This document shows, in pieces, positions 63,825 to 64,000 of a DNA stretch of 64,000 bases (within the stretch, counting starts at the first letter, position 1; every line of letters begins with the position of its first letter). Made by a program: the position numbers and the translations under genes. Source of the DNA: WVYX01 sp039592335. GTDB lineage: Bacteria > Gemmatimonadota > Gemmatimonadetes > Gemmatimonadales > GWC2-71-9. The stretch is from the NCBI GenBank assembly GCA_039592335.1, contig JBDHBX010000015.1:1-64000 (forward strand). The letters are read 5' to 3'. The notes beneath the pieces were generated by a model. It worked only from the letters and a program-made list of their open reading frames with translations, did not search any database and had not been told where the DNA came from.

Positions 63825-64000
63825 TCACTTCCGCGGGCGCTTGATCTTGAGGGCCTTCATGCGCGAGTTCAGCGTGGACGGCTTGAGCCCCAGCAGCACC
63901 GCGGCCCCTCCCTCTCCCGATACCTTCCACTCGCATTGCTCGAGGGCCTTGATGAGGTTGGCGCGCTCGAGCTCCTGCATCTCCTTGGCGCCGAGGACCT
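63825..64000 (-). CDS. C-terminal part of a sigma-54-dependent activator (Fis-type HTH)
   Basis: Only the last 58 codons are in the window; the gene continues to the right. The sequence includes KALEQCEWKVSGEGGAA, LLGLKPSTLNSRMKALKI, the Fis-type helix-turn-helix found at the end of FhlA/NtrC-like activators. The rest (AAA+ domain) is beyond the edge. The palindrome at 63775 lies just after its stop codon. Confidence 0.8.
   Translation of the reverse strand, partial: VLGAKEMQELERANLIKALEQCEWKVSGEGGAAVLLGLKPSTLNSRMKALKIKRPRK

Overview
The window is GC-rich, densely coded bacterial chromosome with very long spurious open frames opposite most real genes. The gene content is most like a free-living Gemmatimonadota bacterium: seven PknB-type receptor-like Ser/Thr kinases, several carrying TPR-rich or TolB-like extracytoplasmic parts; many signal-peptide, lipoprotein and outer-membrane genes of a Gram-negative envelope; and exported M16, M28 and S41 peptidases. 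This assignment is an inference from gene content. No rRNA, tRNA, CRISPR array, insertion sequence or prophage was seen.

Layout. 1-5236: the frameshifted end of an unknown gene, a globin, a kinase with three Ig-like repeats, a beta-barrel protein and a DUF4870 protein. 5367-9278: a B12-binding radical SAM enzyme and small membrane, zinc-ribbon and lipoprotein genes. 9520-13537: an M16 peptidase pair (one catalytic, one inactive) and an orphan AmrS-like radical SAM enzyme. 13612-17710: a TPR kinase and a secreted tandem-repeat protein. 17786-20901: a divergent aldehyde dehydrogenase / TetR-crotonase unit with two matching palindromic operators between. 21273-28986: a HEAT-repeat gene followed by two TPR kinases, the first lacking its N-terminal 26 residues. 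29210-33274: a remnant of a dicarboxylate transporter, then a four-gene corrinoid methyltransfer operon (MttB-like, MetH-activation-like, corrinoid protein, homocysteine methyltransferase) that should move a methyl group from a methylated amine to homocysteine.

33354-38846: a secreted protein whose start codon seems damaged, cold-shock protein, bS21, TrhA/hemolysin III, quinone-reductase-like protein, DnaJ-domain membrane protein, DNA polymerase IV and a beta-barrel-like protein. 39065-45851: an S41 peptidase; a sigma factor operon whose membrane protein and predicted outer-membrane barrel carry related glycogen-binding-like (CBM48) domains; a FadL-like porin and a lipoprotein. 46015-50496: an unknown gene and an ECF sigma / TPR-kinase pair. 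50612-54566: zinc-ribbon proteins, an unknown 334-aa protein, an autoregulated XRE repressor, a membrane protein, a truncated DUF1801 protein and an exported protein. 54705-59659: a membrane kinase, a second cold-shock gene and a TPR kinase. 59781-64000: exported dienelactone hydrolase, lipoprotein, M28 peptidase, exported phosphatase-like lipoprotein and the Fis-type tail of a sigma-54 activator.

The strongest candidates for undescribed biology are the sigma factor/CBM48 operon, the modular methionine-forming methyltransferase operon, the secreted Cys/Cys-x-x-His repeat family, and the TetR operator pair. Several genes show damage (positions 239, 27410, 29210, 33354, 53728). Some of these are single-base lesions that could be assembly errors, so they should be verified in reads.
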